Of a stretch of DNA of 64,000 nucleotides, positions 53,508 to 61,078 are shown piece after piece. The notes under the pieces were generated by a model. It was given only the letters and a program-made list of their open reading frames with translations, had not been told where the DNA came from and made no database searches. The position numbers and the translations under genes are program-made. Position 1 is the stretch's first letter; each line of letters opens with the position of its first letter. Source of the stretch: Komagataeibacter xylinus (lineage in GTDB: Bacteria > Pseudomonadota > Alphaproteobacteria > Acetobacterales > Acetobacteraceae); the NCBI RefSeq assembly GCF_009834365.1, contig NZ_CP041348.1, positions 1,488,501 to 1,552,500 on the forward strand. The letters are read 5' to 3'.

Positions 53508-53943
53508 ATTGCCTCTGTCAAATATCTGGACCCGTGCAGGCCCGGTGTGGCGGGAACAGGTGCGCGATGCCAGAAGCGCCGGACCCTGATTGCACAGACC
53601 GGTTTGTAAAAGCAGCCTGCAAAGCGTGCGCCCGAACCCTTCTGCAAACTGCAGGAAGCTTCTGGGGAATATTTTTTCAAAAAGCTCAAACGAACGTCGC
53701 CTTTTTAAAAAAAGGCAGCATCCAAAAACTTTTATTCTTTTTGTCAGTGCGTTGGCTCAAAACCATCTTGTGTATCGAGACAGTAACGCAGCAGGGTGAG
53801 GGAAGTTCTGGCTTTGCGGGCGGGCAGGCAGCCTGATGCGCCATGGCCGGCCACATTCACGCTGTGCCGCAGGGCCCTGGGCATGGAGACCGCAAGCAAT
53901 ATTCTGGCAGGCCGTGAAAGCCCTGATTTCAATTCGGAAAAAA
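53508..53943. other. Gap between the lipoprotein gene and the prophage border
   Basis: About 435 bases with no supported gene. It contains the second dispersed repeat (53655-53741). Before phage entry this DNA would have been the sequence downstream of tRNA-Thr. Confidence 0.5.
53655..53741. repeat. Dispersed two-hairpin repeat (second copy)
   Basis: GAAGCTTCTGGGGAATATTT, TTTTTTCAAAAAGCTC, then CGCCTTTTTAAAAAAAGGCAGC and ATCCAAAAACTTTTATTCTT: same order of elements and orientation as the copy at 52831-52912, with scattered differences and a displaced GGGG. Non-coding. Confidence 0.7.
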
Positions 53944-53988
53944 TGGTGCTGCTGGACAGGATTGAACTGTCGACCTCTCCCTTACCAA
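53944..53988 (-). repeat. Displaced 3' half of tRNA-Thr (GGT): prophage attachment site
   Basis: On the minus strand this reads from the anticodon loop TTGGTAA (anticodon GGT) through the stem GGGAG, the T-arm GACAGTTCAATCCTGTC and the acceptor end CAGCAGCACCA. The 5' half is absent: sequence diverges right at the loop. This is what integration into the 3' end of a tRNA gene leaves at one border; the intact gene should lie at the other, beyond the window. Prophage genes start just to its right. Confidence 0.75.
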
Positions 53989-54109
53989 AACACATCCCTC
54001 CCGCAAAATCCGGGATATACCGTCAAGAAAGCCGCCAATAAGTTAAACGTGGCCTCGATTCGTGCATGTGATTCTGGTCCAGTGGACCAGAGGGGCATTT
54101 CTCGATTCG

Positions 54110-54730
54110 TTATCGCCGACGTCGATTCGGGTAGCCTACGAATGGGTCGACTGGGATAGGTCCAACACACTCTCTGGCGGACCAGGTATCAATCATTGCC
54201 TGTAATCTTCCCCGCAGTTCCTCCCGGTCGGTAATCAGGCGCTTGGCCTCAATGTGTCGGACATCATCGTTTTGTGTGAATATGGATGCCTCGTAGCCAA
54301 GCTGCCGCCCCATCTCCACATCAGGCAAAGAGGACAGGGGGGCATAGGCCACCGGCAGGCTGATAGCCTGCCCGCGCGTCCGGCTGGCGTCGGCCTGTAC
54401 CCCGAACGTGGGCACCGTGCTAGCCGTGCCCACGCTGAACTGACCGCCCTGCGTGAACTGGCCGGAGAGTTGCAGTGTCACGTCGCCTGCAATCGTGCCG
54501 ACCACTGGGTCAGGTGTGTGCTGGCTGCACTGGGCGGCATGCACGGCGCGCGTGAACCGGGCATCCTGATCTTCTGTCCAGTCGCCCGCGTGCGAGACCG
54601 ATACCACACCAGCCTGCGCCAGACTGGACTGGATGCCTGCCATAGCAGCAGGAATCGTGGTCTGCACGGGTGCCTGATGGGTGCAGGCAGACAGACCGAG
54701 AACGCAGGCCAGCCCCAGAACGGCCCTCAT
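54110..54730 (-). CDS. Prophage lipoprotein, hypothetical (206 aa)
   Basis: Signal peptide with lipobox LACVLGLSACTHQ (Cys at about residue 16) and a mature domain without known motifs (GDVTLQLSGQFTQGGQFSVG, RLITDREELRGRLQAMIDTW). Its start overlaps the stop of the papain-like gene by four bases (ATGA), so the two are made together. Possible roles are superinfection exclusion or envelope modification of the lysogen; nothing in the sequence decides. Confidence 0.7.
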   Translation of the reverse strand: MRAVLGLACVLGLSACTHQAPVQTTIPAAMAGIQSSLAQAGVVSVSHAGDWTEDQDARFTRAVHAAQCSQHTPDPVVGTIAGDVTLQLSGQFTQGGQFSVGTASTVPTFGVQADASRTRGQAISLPVAYAPLSSLPDVEMGRQLGYEASIFTQNDDVRHIEAKRLITDREELRGRLQAMIDTWSARECVGPIPVDPFVGYPNRRRR

Positions 54731-55524
54731 GCCATCCCCCGCAGATACGCATCATTGGCCGCGACAAGCGCCTCCCAGTCTGACTGGCTGGGTACTAGAG
54801 TCGTGGCGGGCATGAGCTGGTGCCAGGCGAGCGCATGGGCTTCCATGATGCGCGAGCGCACCCAGCGCCAGGTGGCGCGCTGTGTGGTGCCCCAGGTGAG
54901 CAGGGTCACGATGTCCGTATCGTCCGTGCCGGTATAATCCCAGCCCAGCAGGCAGTGGCCGTTCGCGGGGTTGGGGTTCGGGTCGCCGTGTCCGGCCGGG
55001 GTATCGGTATCCCACACCGGGGCCAGCGCGCCGGTCTCGTCCTCCCACAGGTCGGCGTCGGCCAGCTGCACGCCGAGATAGGCTGCCGACAGCCCAGCCA
55101 TGATATTGCGCACACCATTCAGGTCACCTGGATCTGCGCTGCCCCACAGCGGGAACAGGGTCTGGTTGGTCACGGCATACCCACCGCGTAGCGCGGTGGT
55201 CAGCACATCAACCTCCACGCCGCCCCGATCCGAGCCGGGATTGCCCGTCACGTAGCCAGTGGAGCGGGAATAGAACGCCACGGCCTGCGGCGTGGTGACG
55301 TCGGTCTGAAAGCCGTTCAGGGCAGACGTGGCGCGGATATGGTTCCCAATCCCGGCCGAGGTGCAATCTCCCAGTACGTCATTGCCCAGCAGCAGCGGAG
55401 CAGGATCGATATGGCTACGCTCGAGCCGGGCAGGGGCCTGTCGGGCACAGAAACCGCGCATGGCCGATATGGAGGGTTGGCCCGTGCGTATTTGCGCGGG
55501 GCGGCAGCCGAGTTTTCTGGTCAT
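54727..55524 (-). CDS. Prophage protein with papain-like Cys/His motifs
   Basis: A 265-residue protein starting at ATG 55524 (MTRKLGCRPA). NDVLGDCTSAGIGNHIRATS places a Cys in the D/G-D-C-T-x-A setting of papain/C39-like folds, and NPANGHCLLGWDYTG supplies a matching G-H-x-x-x-x-W region; an Asn/Asp third residue could come from the following TDDTDIVTLLTWG. No signal peptide. The family is otherwise unknown to me. It is coupled to the lipoprotein gene and transcribed divergently from the HTH operon. Confidence 0.6.
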   Translation of the reverse strand: MTRKLGCRPAQIRTGQPSISAMRGFCARQAPARLERSHIDPAPLLLGNDVLGDCTSAGIGNHIRATSALNGFQTDVTTPQAVAFYSRSTGYVTGNPGSDRGGVEVDVLTTALRGGYAVTNQTLFPLWGSADPGDLNGVRNIMAGLSAAYLGVQLADADLWEDETGALAPVWDTDTPAGHGDPNPNPANGHCLLGWDYTGTDDTDIVTLLTWGTTQRATWRWVRSRIMEAHALAWHQLMPATTLVPSQSDWEALVAANDAYLRGMA

Positions 55525-55568
55525 ATTTCTCTCTGATGCTGTAAAAAGGGACTGACGATTCCCCTTGT

Positions 55569-55587
55569 TGTGTTCATATTGAACACA
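55569..55587. promoter_or_regulatory. Operator palindrome in a divergent prophage promoter
   Basis: TGTGTTCA and TGAACACA are perfect inverted arms separated by TAT. The site lies midway between the divergent starts at 55524 and 55631, where a phage or host repressor would control both directions. The HTH protein encoded at 55834 is one candidate binder. Confidence 0.55.
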
Positions 55588-55630
55588 CACCGAGCGCAAC
55601 GGGCGCAGGTGATTGAGAGGAAAACCTTCA

Positions 55631-55837
55631 ATGAGCGAAACAGCCACCCATCATCTTGATCTGGCTGAAAAAGTCCTGAAGATCGCTAACCTTCATGCTG
55701 ATAGTGAACTGAAAAACGCGCAGCGCGCTTTTCTGCCATGGCAGTTCATGCTGTCGGCTCTGGGACTGGCCTTCACCGCGGGCGCAGGACTGGCGGCCAG
55801 GGTCTTTGCTCTGATGAAATGGAAGGTGGGGGGATGA
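55631..55837 (+). CDS. Small prophage membrane protein (68 aa)
   Basis: Starts at ATG 55631 (MSETATHHLDLAEKVL). An amphipathic N-terminal helix (residues 5-30) is followed by one membrane segment (FMLSALGLAFTAGAGLAARV) and a short basic end. Its TGA overlaps the ATG of the HTH gene (ATGA). No family recognised. Confidence 0.65.
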   Translation: MSETATHHLDLAEKVLKIANLHADSELKNAQRAFLPWQFMLSALGLAFTAGAGLAARVFALMKWKVGG

Positions 55838-56118
55838 CCCCTGACCGTTTCAGGGAGTGTCTGAACGCGTTGCGATGGTCGCAGCGTGGTCTAGCCGACA
55901 TTCTCCAGACCCATCAGACAACCGTCAGGCGCTGGGCAACTGGCCAGCAGCCGATACCGCTGAACGTACAAGAGTGGCTCGAACATCTTTCAGAGGAACA
56001 TCGTAGACTACCTTTCCCAAGAGATTGGTACATTCTTGACCAATCAGGGTCGGGGACACCTGCGATCGGGCCAGATGGGAAACCTATTCTGTCGATACCG
56101 AGTCTTCCTGGCTTTTAG
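55834..56118 (+). CDS. Prophage helix-turn-helix protein (94 aa)
   Basis: The first 60 residues form an XRE/Cro-like HTH: FRECLNALRWSQRGLADILQ, then THQTTVRRWATGQQPIPLNV. A short tail (WYILDQSGSGTPAIGPDGKP) follows. Coupled to the small membrane protein gene and close to an operator palindrome, so it may be an autoregulator. It is small compared with a CI repressor and lacks a protease-like tail. Confidence 0.8.
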   Translation: MTPDRFRECLNALRWSQRGLADILQTHQTTVRRWATGQQPIPLNVQEWLEHLSEEHRRLPFPRDWYILDQSGSGTPAIGPDGKPILSIPSLPGF

Positions 56119-56336
56119 TCTGCGCTACCTCCTGAGAGATGAAATAAGCAGGTATAAGCTAGGATTTTTGCAGAAAATCTGCGTCTGGTTACATGTTTAT
56201 CTATGAATGCACTGCGCATCACAGATGCGAAGGAGGAAATATGTGTGGCAATAGTTTTTAAATTAAAGACGGACGAGTAGTGAGTATTGATGCGTCAACG
56301 CCAGCAGAACCTATCGATTGCAGCAAGATATACGGT

Positions 56337-57668
56337 TCATTCAACGCTGTCCGATGCCTTATGGTGCTGGGAAATAATCATCGCGGCAGCCATGACGACG
56401 GAAAAGATCATCCAGATCGAATATCGAAATTCAGTAGACGGCGCGACAATGAAAAGAGGCAGTTCTATCAATATCCCACTGATCACCGTGACAGCAGGAA
56501 GAAGTCTCCAGCAATCACTATCGCATGAAATGTATCGATCACGAAAGTATTGATAAATCAGGAAAAACGATAAAACAACATAGAGCCATACCCGGTATAC
56601 AGGCCATTTTGAAATCTTATGGAACAGAGGTAGCATAATATGCTGCATTAAATTTGGAAAAGTAAACGTTATTTTATACGGGTTAGGCTCATCTATACCT
56701 TCGTGATATGCAAAATTGACGCGATGGGTCAGACCAAGCAAACTACGGAACACATGGACACGATGCGCCATATAAGGGCCGAAGTTATGTAAAACAGTCG
56801 TTCCCCAATATTTCAGGAAAATTTTTTCCTTATCAGGAGCAAAAAAAGGCGAAACTTCAGAGAATCCTACATAATTTGCATCAGGACTCCAATGATCGCG
56901 TAGCCGACCTACAAAATCCGGCCCCGGCGTCTTTTCCAGATAAACAGGGAGCACATCCCTGTTTTCAGTGACGCTTATGGCAGTCAGATCCCATACCAGA
57001 GTCATATTCACGACTGGAACATGCTGCGTCCCGATGTTGAGTATTCTAAGGCCGAGGAAGTAAGCGACGATTAGTGCCCCAAAGAGCTTGACTGCTGACG
57101 ACTGTCGATGGGCCACGTGACCGGTAAGACGCCATGCCGTATAGGCCAGCAACGGCACAACGCCTGTAATGCCATTATGGCGGAAGGCTGCGGCAAGAAA
57201 CAGGGCGCCTATAGTCATGAAGAGCCAGTATTTTTTCTTGTCCCTACAATTGGCTGCCAGACAGGCAACTGCAAAGGCCAACGCGCACATCATTCCTACG
57301 TCTGCCCATAGATGTAGCGATATGATGTAAAGCGGTGGCCACAGGCCTATTACCGCGATGATGAGTAGTCGGCACCATGTGCGCGTAGCGATAGCATATG
57401 CGAAAAGGAAAATGGCTGCCCAATAGAAAAACTGGTTAAAGACGAGCAGAGTGCCTGGTGTTTTCGCAATCAGGCACATACCCTTCCACAGATATGACAT
57501 GAGAGGGGAATGGACATCCGTGAAGGGTTCCGTCCCAAGGGCCTGCGCATATTGGCTGAATGAGTCGTAACTCATAAACCCAGGAAAGAAAAAAACAATT
57601 GATATGATTGCTAAAAAAATAGCAAATAACAATGGGTATATAATATTATTATTTGAATGCCTTATCAT
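56337..57668 (-). CDS. Membrane glycosyltransferase of serotype-conversion type
   Basis: A 443-residue polytopic protein with ten or more hydrophobic segments. The first periplasmic loop reads FFPGFMSYDSFSQYAQALG, followed by TDVHSPLMSYLW, the acidic motif expected of GT-C enzymes. FRHNGITGVVPLLAYTAWR is another conserved-looking stretch. Phages often carry such genes to modify host O-antigen and exclude competitors. The gene is AT-rich compared with neighbouring tail genes, marking it as a moron. No intact GtrA or GtrB genes are adjacent. It overlaps the upstream small frame by four bases. Confidence 0.75.
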   Translation of the reverse strand: MIRHSNNNIIYPLLFAIFLAIISIVFFFPGFMSYDSFSQYAQALGTEPFTDVHSPLMSYLWKGMCLIAKTPGTLLVFNQFFYWAAIFLFAYAIATRTWCRLLIIAVIGLWPPLYIISLHLWADVGMMCALAFAVACLAANCRDKKKYWLFMTIGALFLAAAFRHNGITGVVPLLAYTAWRLTGHVAHRQSSAVKLFGALIVAYFLGLRILNIGTQHVPVVNMTLVWDLTAISVTENRDVLPVYLEKTPGPDFVGRLRDHWSPDANYVGFSEVSPFFAPDKEKIFLKYWGTTVLHNFGPYMAHRVHVFRSLLGLTHRVNFAYHEGIDEPNPYKITFTFPNLMQHIMLPLFHKISKWPVYRVWLYVVLSFFLIYQYFRDRYISCDSDCWRLLPAVTVISGILIELPLFIVAPSTEFRYSIWMIFSVVMAAAMIISQHHKASDSVE

Positions 57669-57934
57669 TTATTTTTATTGACCATATTTATACCCAGATA
57701 ATTTTGCTTTATGGCCAAATAATCTATAAAAATCAACAGGAATATAAAATAAATTATTAAATATGACAAATTATAATATATGTATTCTATCGATGAATCT
57801 TCGATAATAAAAATTGCATATGTTCTGCCGGTCCAACGAATATAGATTTTACTTATATTAATTAATATTTCATGATAGAAATACTTAGGTCCTGTTGGGG
57901 ATTGATCTAGTCTGCTGCGGCAGCGATGATGCAA
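57665..57934 (-). CDS. Small AT-rich membrane protein, probably 5'-truncated
   Basis: An 89-codon frame overlapping the glycosyltransferase start (ATGA). Its C-terminal half is a membrane helix (YNLSYLIIYFIFLLIFIDYLA); the first 20 residues look like fused foreign sequence, and base composition changes abruptly near 57890 where GGTCCTGTTGGGGATTGA resembles an insertion-sequence end. It may be the tail of a flippase-like GtrA-type partner, but this is not shown. Coding status is moderate. Confidence 0.4.
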   Translation of the reverse strand: MHHRCRSRLDQSPTGPKYFYHEILINISKIYIRWTGRTYAIFIIEDSSIEYIYYNLSYLIIYFIFLLIFIDYLAIKQNYLGINMVNKNK

Positions 57935-58064
57935 GAAAGCTAGATGATGGCAGTCACCTTATTGATGATGGTCCTGCCTTTGTTCATGCAATGGCTGATG
58001 AAGGTTTGATCTCTTAATCAGGCCGGGATGGGCCGGACACCGAATAAGCTAAAGTAATATGATT

Positions 58065-58199
58065 TTATTGAAACCCGCGCTCCCGTAATCGTGCCGCTAC
58101 GCAGAGCGCATGCAGTTTGATCGGGATCGTGACCAGCAGCCCGATGAGGACGACAACGCTGCCCGCACCGGAGATGACGCCCTCCATGAAGGGCGTCAT
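58065..58199 (-). CDS. Micro-protein with one membrane helix (44 aa)
   Basis: ATG 58199 opens MTPFMEGVISGAGSVVVLIG, continuing LLVTIPIKLHALCVAARLRE to a TAA: one membrane helix with a basic tail. It overlaps the preceding micro-gene by four bases (ATGA). Size and topology suit a lysis accessory or superinfection protein; no family recognised. Confidence 0.5.
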   Translation of the reverse strand: MTPFMEGVISGAGSVVVLIGLLVTIPIKLHALCVAARLRERGFQ

Positions 58200-58297
58200 C
58201 GTGAACTGCTCGCCAGATAGGCCAGCAGGATGAAACCCGCCAGCACGCCACCAATGGTGCTGGCAGCCCAGAGGAAGAAGATTCCGGCGGGCGTCAT
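58196..58297 (-). CDS. Micro-protein with one membrane helix (33 aa)
   Basis: ATG 58297 overlaps the stop of the gene at 58294-58923 (ATGA). The product MTPAGIFFLWAASTIGGVLA, then GFILLAYLASSSR, is nearly all one membrane helix. It is the middle of a chain of three four-base overlaps, strong evidence for translation despite its size. Confidence 0.5.
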   Translation of the reverse strand: MTPAGIFFLWAASTIGGVLAGFILLAYLASSSR

Positions 58298-58923
58298 GCC
58301 GTTACCCCCAGCACCCTGAGCGCCTGCTGCACCTGTGCCTGCGAGGGGGCAGGCGTGGCGCTGGCCATGGCCGCCCCGACAGGGCGCCGCACGGCCACGC
58401 TATCCAGCAGCCCCTTGAAGGCGGACACGATGGTGCCCAGCGCGCTCAGGGCGGTGTTGGCGTTGGATAGGTCGGTGCTGGCGATCCTGGTCTCCACACC
58501 GGTGATGGCAGCGCTCAGGTCGCTCTCTACCGTGCCCAGAGCCGACAGCACGCTATCCACCCGGCTTTTCCAGTTCGTGTCATCGTAGGTGATGGTCAGC
58601 GTGGATCCGGCCGCCGAGGAAAAGGCGTTCAGGGCCGCGCCCAAGGCGGTATCGCCTGCATTGATGATCGCCACCGTGGGCGCGCCGATGGCGCTGGCCA
58701 GGGCCGCGATGCTCAGGATGGTCGAGACGGCATTGAGGCCGGCCTGCCCGTAATCCTTGATGGCGGCCACATTGAGGGTGAGGGTGGTGACGTTGCCGTT
58801 TTTCGTGACCGTGCAGGCGGGCAGGGCGGTGGCAGCAGCAATCGCGGCGGCAGACATGAATGCCCTGCCGAGGAAACGGCGGCGGCCGCCATCGACGGTC
58901 ACGAGGTTGACACGCTGGGTCAT
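58294..58923 (-). CDS. Prophage exported hypothetical protein (209 aa)
   Basis: N-terminus GGRRRFLGRAFMSAAAIAAA followed by TALPACTV looks like a Tat-type signal with a lipobox-like Cys, unusual for a phage protein. The mature part is Ala/Ser/Thr-rich and helical, with regularly spaced hydrophobics (TILSIAALASAIGAPTVAII, SVLSALGTVESDLSAAITGV). No domain recognised. It lies among lysis-type genes between two terminators. Confidence 0.65.
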   Translation of the reverse strand: MTQRVNLVTVDGGRRRFLGRAFMSAAAIAAATALPACTVTKNGNVTTLTLNVAAIKDYGQAGLNAVSTILSIAALASAIGAPTVAIINAGDTALGAALNAFSSAAGSTLTITYDDTNWKSRVDSVLSALGTVESDLSAAITGVETRIASTDLSNANTALSALGTIVSAFKGLLDSVAVRRPVGAAMASATPAPSQAQVQQALRVLGVTA

Positions 58924-59083
58924 GGACGAGTTTTCCAGTCTGGATAAGAAAATAGCCCACCCGCGCCATGATGCCGCAGAAAACCGGCATTTTTATCATG
59001 GTTCAGGTGGACCAGTTTACAGGTGTGGGGCGATCAGGTTGCCCGGCGGCGGGTTTACAGACCGGGCCTATCCGGTTGACAGA
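58924..59083. other. Short prophage gap
   Basis: 160 bases with no gene seen; probably the promoter for the 58.0-58.9 kb group of exported and micro-proteins. Includes AT-rich ATTTTTATCATGG around 58990. Confidence 0.4.
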
Positions 59084-59419
59084 TCAGCGCACAGGCTGCC
59101 CCGGCACCATCGGGTGTGGGGCCTCGGCTTTGGCCGGGGCAGGCGCGGCGGCCGGGGTCACGCTGACCGTAGTAGGTTTGGTCTCGATCGCGGTTTTCAG
59201 GTCGGTGATGCCGGTGAGGATCTTCGTCACGGCTGCATCGATACCCGTCAGGTCGAGGTTGGGCGCGGCGCGGGCCACGATCACGGGGATCAGCGTCTGC
59301 AGCAGGGTGCCCGCAAGCTGGATGTCGGCCTGCGCGGTGGCCGTGTCTTTCTTGCCCAGCGCGGTCTCGATCAGGGTCTCGAGGGCAGGGATGGCGGCGG
59401 TGGTGTTATCGTCAGCCAT
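59084..59419 (-). CDS. Prophage hypothetical protein (111 aa)
   Basis: ATG 59419 opens MADDNTTAAIPALETLIETA. The product is soluble, helical and Ala/Thr-rich (AAVTKILTGITDLKTAIETK) with a Pro/Ala tail. No known domain. A terminator lies just upstream, so it has its own start signal. Confidence 0.6.
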   Translation of the reverse strand: MADDNTTAAIPALETLIETALGKKDTATAQADIQLAGTLLQTLIPVIVARAAPNLDLTGIDAAVTKILTGITDLKTAIETKPTTVSVTPAAAPAPAKAEAPHPMVPGQPVR

Positions 59420-59435
59420 GAGTGGCGTCTCCATA

Positions 59436-59460
59436 CAAAAAAACCGCCTTGCGGGCGGTT
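59436..59460 (-). terminator. Rho-independent terminator (minus strand)
   Basis: On the minus strand AACCGCCC GCAA GGCGGTT is followed by a run of seven Ts. It ends the transcript of the holin-like/endolysin group. Confidence 0.88.
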
Positions 59461-59494
59461 GGGGGATCAGGATGACTGAGCCGGGACCGGCCAG

Positions 59495-59833
59495 TCAGCC
59501 GGGCGGGGAAGCGCGCGCCGGTGGCTTGCCGGGGCGCGTGGAGCCGGGCGGCACATCGAGGCGCTGCTCGACCGCGCTGCGCGGAACCGTTGCGGGGACC
59601 ATCGCGGCTTTCTTGCCCGGCTGGTAGGCGGGGAGGTTCCACCCGCGCGCCTGGGCAATGGCGGTGACGATGGTCCAGACCAGCACCCATTTCGAGGTGG
59701 GGTCAGGCGGCCGCCAGAACCGCGCGATCAGGGCGCAGGTCGAGATCAGGAACGACAGGATAACCACGACATCCCCGGCATACTGCGCGGGGAGCATCGA
59801 CAGCACATCCTGCAGGAGGGAGAAGGGGTCCAT
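59495..59833 (-). CDS. Holin-like prophage membrane protein (112 aa)
   Basis: ATG 59833 opens MDPFSLLQDVLSMLPAQYAG. Two hydrophobic segments (VVVILSFLISTCALIARFW and WVLVWTIVTAIAQARGW) are joined by a short charged turn, and the tail is Pro/Arg-rich. It lies one base after the endolysin-like gene, the usual place for a holin. Assignment rests on topology and context. Confidence 0.65.
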   Translation of the reverse strand: MDPFSLLQDVLSMLPAQYAGDVVVILSFLISTCALIARFWRPPDPTSKWVLVWTIVTAIAQARGWNLPAYQPGKKAAMVPATVPRSAVEQRLDVPPGSTRPGKPPARASPPG

Positions 59834-59834
59834 G

Positions 59835-60269
59835 TCAGGCCTCAATGGCAGGCTGGGGCACGGCAGGCAGTGCGTGCAGCGCCTGGTCGATCTGGGGCAG
59901 GCCGAGATGCCCCGGCCCGTTCTCCACTGTTGCAATACCCGAGATCAGCGCCCGCTGGGTGGCCGGATCATGCAGGTCCAGCACGGTATCGGGCTGCACG
60001 CCCATATGGCTGCACAGGGCGTAAATATAGGCCCCGGTAGGGTTCTCGCTGGCGGGCGCATACACCGATATGATGGCACGCACCGTGGTCAGCCCCCGCT
60101 CCCCATAGCGCAGCAGTTGGTCGCGCAGCGCGCGGATGCCATCCGCCATGGTGAGGAAGGCGGCAAAGCGGGGGGAAGGCACGCCGGTTTCCAGATGCGC
60201 GCCGGGCTGGCCCACGTAGTCGAGATTGCCGGGGTTGTTGTTGCGGATGCCGCGCGGGAGTTGGCTCAT
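59835..60269 (-). CDS. Phage endolysin-like protein (structural protein P5 type)
   Basis: A 144-residue protein opening MSQLPRGIRNNNPGNLDYVG; the RGIRNNNPGNI/L motif is typical of phage P5-type lytic enzymes and their relatives, with RFAAFLTMADGIRALRDQLL next. Such proteins degrade peptidoglycan at entry or lysis. Start taken at ATG 60269; ATG 60308 would add 13 residues. Next to holin-like genes on both sides. Confidence 0.8.
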   Translation of the reverse strand: MSQLPRGIRNNNPGNLDYVGQPGAHLETGVPSPRFAAFLTMADGIRALRDQLLRYGERGLTTVRAIISVYAPASENPTGAYIYALCSHMGVQPDTVLDLHDPATQRALISGIATVENGPGHLGLPQIDQALHALPAVPQPAIEA

Positions 60270-60304
60270 GGCGTCAGGTTCCTTGTTCGGGGCATTGCCT
60301 GGGG

Positions 60305-60613
60305 TCATGGATGCCCACCGTGCAGGAGCTGGCCGAACCAGTCGCAGAAGGGTGGATAGGCGAACAGGGCGGCGGCGATGGTGCCGATCACGGTGATCAG
60401 GCCGACGATGGCCGCCCCGATCTGGCGAAGGGCTTTCATGCCCCCGATGAGCTGGCCCATGCATTCGCGCATCTCGGTCGACAGGTCACGCACCTCGCCG
60501 CGCAGGGCACGCAGGTCGGTCTCGGTTGATTCGACCTTGGTCTCGACGCGGACCAGCCGGTCGCGCAGCTGGGGATCATCACCGAACCCCAGCACTCTCC
60601 ACAGAATGAACAT
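60305..60613 (-). CDS. Prophage coiled-coil membrane protein (102 aa)
   Basis: From ATG 60613 (MFILWRVLG) the chain has a heptad-like coiled coil (RLVRVETKVESTETDLRALR, GEVRDLSTEMRECMGQLIGG) and a C-terminal membrane helix (IGAAIVGLITVIGTIAAALF). This resembles phage-encoded hemolysin-XhlA-like or spanin/holin accessory proteins. Part of the lysis cassette. Confidence 0.65.
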   Translation of the reverse strand: MFILWRVLGFGDDPQLRDRLVRVETKVESTETDLRALRGEVRDLSTEMRECMGQLIGGMKALRQIGAAIVGLITVIGTIAAALFAYPPFCDWFGQLLHGGHP

Positions 60614-60628
60614 CAGATTTCCAGGCAA

Positions 60629-60652
60629 TAAAAAACCGCCTCAAAGGGCGGT
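60629..60652 (-). terminator. Rho-independent terminator (minus strand)
   Basis: On the minus strand ACCGCC CTTTGA GGCGGT is followed by TTTTTTATT. It separates the tail genes from the lysis genes. Confidence 0.88.
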
Positions 60653-60679
60653 CGGGCAGGCGCGGGTTGTGTGGCCGGG

Positions 60680-61078
60680 TCAGGTCGTGGCGGCAGCCGT
60701 ACTGGCCGTCATCACATCCGTGGGCTGGGCAGGCAGCACTGTGCTGGTGGTGTCGGTGCCGCTGGCAATCGCGCTGATCGCTGTCACATAGGCTTTCATG
60801 TCAGCCGTGAATGTCTCGCCCATCGCGGCAGCGAGGTTGGCCTGCTGCTGGATCCATGCCTGCGCGCTGGCGGCCTGTGTCTTCAGGGGCGCGACTGCCG
60901 CAGCAGGGGCTGCAAACGACCAGGTCCCGGCGGACGATTTTTCCGCTGTCCATCCGACAGCAGGCTGCGGGCTGGCACTGGAAATATCCGCCCACGTCAG
61001 GCTGGGCGCTACCGGGAACTGAGTGTCCGATACCTGAACAACCGTCCCATTCAGAATCAATGCAAACGTCACGATCAA
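60680..61078 (-). CDS. Prophage tail-fibre assembly-like protein (132 aa)
   Basis: A soluble protein: IVTFALILNGTVVQVSDTQF, PVAPSLTWADISSASPQPAV, then an Ala/Gln-rich helix (ASAQAWIQQQANLAAAMGET). The N-terminal beta-rich part and position right after the fibre gene, with a four-base overlap, fit tail-fibre assembly chaperones. No firm family match. Confidence 0.6.
   Translation of the reverse strand: MIVTFALILNGTVVQVSDTQFPVAPSLTWADISSASPQPAVGWTAEKSSAGTWSFAAPAAAVAPLKTQAASAQAWIQQQANLAAAMGETFTADMKAYVTAISAIASGTDTTSTVLPAQPTDVMTASTAAATT

Noticed and set aside
56280..56553. Short plus-strand frames upstream of the glycosyltransferase end
   Set aside because: They overlap the 3' end of the minus-strand glycosyltransferase and have no supporting features.
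57880..58020. Possible insertion-sequence remnant (GGTCCTGTTGGGGATTGA and following)
   Set aside because: Resembles an IS5-type terminus but I see no matching inverted end or transposase piece; not listed as a mobile element.
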